Source: Thermoflexus sp042408365
Lineage (GTDB): Bacteria; Chloroflexota; Anaerolineae; Thermoflexales; Thermoflexaceae
Direction: 5' to 3'
NCBI RefSeq assembly: GCF_042408365.1
Contig: NZ_JBHOQJ010000198.1
Span: forward strand, 1-8,469
Length of the DNA: 8,469 nt
The notes beneath the pieces were generated by a model. That model did no database searches and was not told the DNA's origin. It saw nothing but the letters and a program-made list of their open reading frames with translations. Both the position numbers and the translations under genes were made by a program. Positions 7,119 to 8,469 of the stretch are shown here, piece by piece (the first letter of the stretch is position 1; each line of letters opens with the position of its first letter).

Positions 7119-7143
7119 CCCTCGCACCGCCGAGGGCTTTTTT
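7119..7143 (+). terminator. Intrinsic terminator, plus strand
   Basis: Stem CCCTCG (7119-7124) and CGAGGG (7131-7136), loop of 6, then C and six T (7138-7143). It would stop plus-strand transcription coming from the integrase remnant before the DUF3782-like gene. Confidence 0.75.
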
Positions 7144-7161
7144 GTTTCAAGGGCTGTCTCA

Positions 7162-7189
7162 ATTATACCCTCGCTTGGCCTCCCGTCAA
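7162..7189 (-). promoter_or_regulatory. Strong promoter for the small RNA
   Basis: On the minus strand TTGACG (7184-7189, 5 of 6) is followed after 16 bp by a perfect TATAAT (7162-7167). It is the best sigma-70-type promoter in the window. The -10 reads ATTATA on the other strand and may also serve a weak plus-strand promoter (TTGTTT 7142-7147, TATACC 7164-7169) for the DUF3782-like gene. Confidence 0.7.
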
Positions 7190-7236
7190 GCGTAATGCGG
7201 CCCACGTGTGTTCAAATCCCCCTAGGAGATGCTCTC

Positions 7237-8097
7237 ATGCTCTTCACGGTGACGGACTTCCAGGATCTTTTACGACTGCTTCGAGAGCATCCTGATTGGC
7301 GAGCGCAGCTGTGGGCGACGCTGGCCGGCGAGGAGCTCCTGCGCCTGCCGGGGGAGTTCACGGCCCACCGGCAAGAGCTCCGGGCCTTTTGGGCAGAGAC
7401 CGACCGCCGCCTGGCGGAGCTGACCCGAGCCGTTGAGCGATTGGCCGAGGCCCAACGGCGGCACTACGAGGAGTTCGCCACCTTCCGAATGGAGACCGAG
7501 CGACGCTTCGCCGAGCTCCGGGAGGAGCTCGCGGCGCTGCGGGCGGAGACGGAGTGGCGCTTCGCGACGCTGGCCGAGGTCTAGGAGCAAATGGGGAAGC
7601 GGGTGGCGGATATCGATGGACGGCTTCGCGGGCGGACGTATGAGGAGCACTACGGCCTCCGCCCCTACCGGTACAGTGACCTGGTGGCGGAGCCCTGGGT
7701 CCTCTCCCCGGAGGAGCTGGGGACGCTGCTTGCAGCCGCCGAGGGGGCCGGCCGGCTGTCCGGAGAGGAGGCGAAGGACCTGGGCGATGTTGATGTCGTC
7801 GTCCGTGGGCGCTCCTGGACGCGGGAGGGGGAGGCCTATTTGGTGGTGGAGATTTCTGCCACGGTGGACCGGGAGGATGTAGAGCGGGCGGTCCGGCGGG
7901 CGGGGATCCTGCGGAAGGTGGCTCCGGAGGCCGAAGGGGTGGCGGTGGTGGGGGGGGCCGGAGATCCACCTGGAGTCGCCCCGATGGCCTAGAAACAACG
8001 GGTCTGGTGGCTGAAGGACAGCCGCACCTTCGCCCCCCACGAGATCCCCCAATTCCCTCGCCCCCGACGCGCCAGGAGGGGACAGACAGCCCATTAA
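7237..8097 (+). pseudogene. DUF3782-like coiled-coil/nuclease-like protein, split by in-frame TAG
   Basis: The ATG at 7237 has AGGAG 8 nt upstream. Residues 1-115 begin FTVTDFQDLLRLLREHPDWR and turn into a heptad-rich coiled coil (ETDRRLAELTRAVERLAEAQ). TAG at 7582-7584 interrupts it, but the very next codons in the same frame continue the coiled coil (EQMGKRVADIDGRL). They lead into a domain with DVDVVVRGR (Asp 7792-7794), YLVVEIS (Glu 7849-7851) and DVERAVRRAGILRKV, the PD-(D/E)XK-like part of this family as I remember it. An ATG at 7591 could restart the second half, but no good Shine-Dalgarno precedes it. The C-terminus seems damaged: after eight G (7950-7957) the better match (GPEIHLES) is in the next frame. 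A second same-frame TAG (7990-7992) is then followed by the expected ending KQRVWWLKDSR, read through to TAA 8095-8097. Family members are often multicopy in Chloroflexota; their function is unknown. It may be a decayed gene, two cooperating pieces, or a readthrough product. Confidence 0.75.
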
Positions 8098-8118
8098 GAG
8101 AGTAGGCGCTGATTCCCC

Positions 8119-8154
8119 AGCACCCCCCAGGGAGAGGGGGGAGGGTGCTTTTTT
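8119..8154 (+). terminator. Intrinsic terminator after the DUF3782-like gene
   Basis: AGCACCC (8119-8125) pairs with GGGTGCT (8143-8149); CCC/GGG extends the stem past a bulged A. A T6 run (8149-8154) follows. It lies 21 bp after the TAA at 8097 and serves the plus strand. Confidence 0.85.
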
Positions 8155-8171
8155 GATTCCCGCAGATCCGC

Positions 8172-8469
8172 TCACCCCAACCGCTCCACGGCCGCCTCGA
8201 GCTCTTTCTCTGACGGCCGTGTGTAGCGGGCGGTGGTGTTCAGGGACGTGTGCCCCAGAAGCTCCATCACCGTCACCAGAGCGGCCTCTGCCTCCCGCAG
8301 CAGGGAGAGAGCAGAGAGAGCACCCGACAGCTTGCGTATCCCCAGGGCCTTCCTCCCGCCTCGTGGGACCGTTGAAAGGACCGGCTTCCATCCCCTTCCC
8401 CTCGAGGCCGGTGGCCGGAGCCAGTGTATGCCCACCAACTCGCCCCGGGTTCCCTCTTGATTCGCTCTG
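8172..8469 (-). pseudogene. Tyrosine recombinase/integrase remnant (C-terminal part)
   Basis: One minus-strand frame is open from the right window edge to TGA at 8172-8174. At its start it reads QEGTRGELVGIHW, like the catalytic box I of tyrosine recombinases (G-x-R-x-GEL-x-G-x-x-W). At its end it reads LVTVMELLGHTSLNTTARYTRPSEKELEAAVERLG, an almost perfect box III with the conserved His and the catalytic Tyr (ARYTRPS). Only about 45 residues separate them where roughly 100 are normal, and the HxxR of box II cannot be found; the middle looks like unrelated or frameshifted sequence (SALSLLREAEAALV is only a weak trace). So an internal deletion has removed part of the catalytic domain. The 5' part is outside the window. 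It is of the XerC/phage-integrase type, distinct from the IntI-like pseudogene at 6091-6870. Confidence 0.72.

Larger units (their letters stand above)
7007..7155 (-). ncRNA. Probable stand-alone small RNA of unknown class
   Basis: A near-consensus promoter (7162-7189) starts minus-strand transcription at about 7155, and a perfect hairpin with two U5 tracts ends it at about 7007, giving a transcript of about 150 nt. It begins with an A-rich single-stranded leader and then has three hairpins. The first is CCCTCG/CGAGGG (7119-7136) with a 6-nt loop. The second is a bulged hairpin at 7072-7100 (pairing GGAG/CTCC outside and GCC/GGC inside). The third is the 10-bp terminator stem. An alternative pairing CGGTG/CACCG (7113-7117 with 7125-7129) competes with the first hairpin. 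No start codon with ribosome binding site and no sensible open frame is present. It lacks the SRP loop motif, tmRNA or tRNA ends, and the riboswitch cores I could check by eye. There is no gene downstream on this strand, so it is not an obvious leader. It is divergent from the DUF3782-like gene. Confidence 0.55.

Noticed and set aside
7210..7222. tRNA T-arm-like GTTCAAATCCCCC
   Set aside because: The 5' partner (GTGTG) pairs at only 3 of 5 positions and no D-arm, anticodon arm or acceptor pairing is found upstream, so a tRNA or att-type tRNA end is not supported.
6870..7236. attI/attC sites linked to the IntI-like relic
   Set aside because: I looked for paired core sites of the GTTRRRY and RYYYAAC type around the hairpins and beside the regulator and found none convincing; the 10-bp palindrome at 7019-7045 is better explained as a terminator.
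7270..8391. Long minus-strand open frame of 373 codons
   Set aside because: It is antisense to the DUF3782-like gene, whose family motifs are clear on the plus strand; the reverse product is Pro/Arg/Gly-rich with no domain pattern and runs across a terminator and part of the recombinase relic.
1..8469. CRISPR array or other regular tandem repeats
   Set aside because: No series of evenly spaced repeats with unique spacers is visible; the only direct repeats are the methyltransferase starts and the 11-mer pair at 1934-1966.

Overview
The window is GC-rich and looks like a fragment of a Chloroflexota-type (possibly thermophilic) bacterial genome. That assignment is an inference from a MalT/LAL-type LuxR regulator with an AAA domain and TPRs, a coiled-coil plus nuclease-like protein of the DUF3782 type, and many degraded recombinase genes. 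No rRNA or other taxonomic marker is present.

Region 1 (1-1970, minus strand) is a compact operon read right to left. It holds a six-helix membrane protein (1180-1833), a SnoaL-like ester cyclase (715-1140), a frameshifted remnant of a SAM methyltransferase (483-688), and an intact but window-truncated copy of the same methyltransferase family (1-423). All three intact genes and the remnant have good Shine-Dalgarno sequences. A promoter-like box and 22-bp-spaced direct repeats (1934-1966) lie upstream.

Region 2 (1993-3041) is a dead insertion sequence with 12-bp terminal inverted repeats. Its DDE transposase is broken by stops and frameshifts, and its plus strand is extremely G-rich. It sits between the operon and a 1003-residue LuxR-family ATPase regulator (3065-6076, minus). 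The regulator points at the operon and may once have been directly upstream of it.

Region 3 (6091-8469) is a recombination graveyard. It contains an integron-integrase (IntI)-like pseudogene on the plus strand, cut off at the regulator's ribosome binding site. Next comes a probable stand-alone small RNA on the minus strand (about 7007-7155), with a near-consensus promoter and its own terminator. A DUF3782-like gene follows, split by an in-frame amber codon and with a damaged C-terminus, then a strong terminator. At the right edge is a second tyrosine recombinase remnant on the minus strand.

The functional core is the regulator plus the membrane protein / ester cyclase / methyltransferase operon. 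The most notable unexplained items are the small RNA, the two same-frame amber codons in the DUF3782-like gene, and the decayed integron-type integrase.
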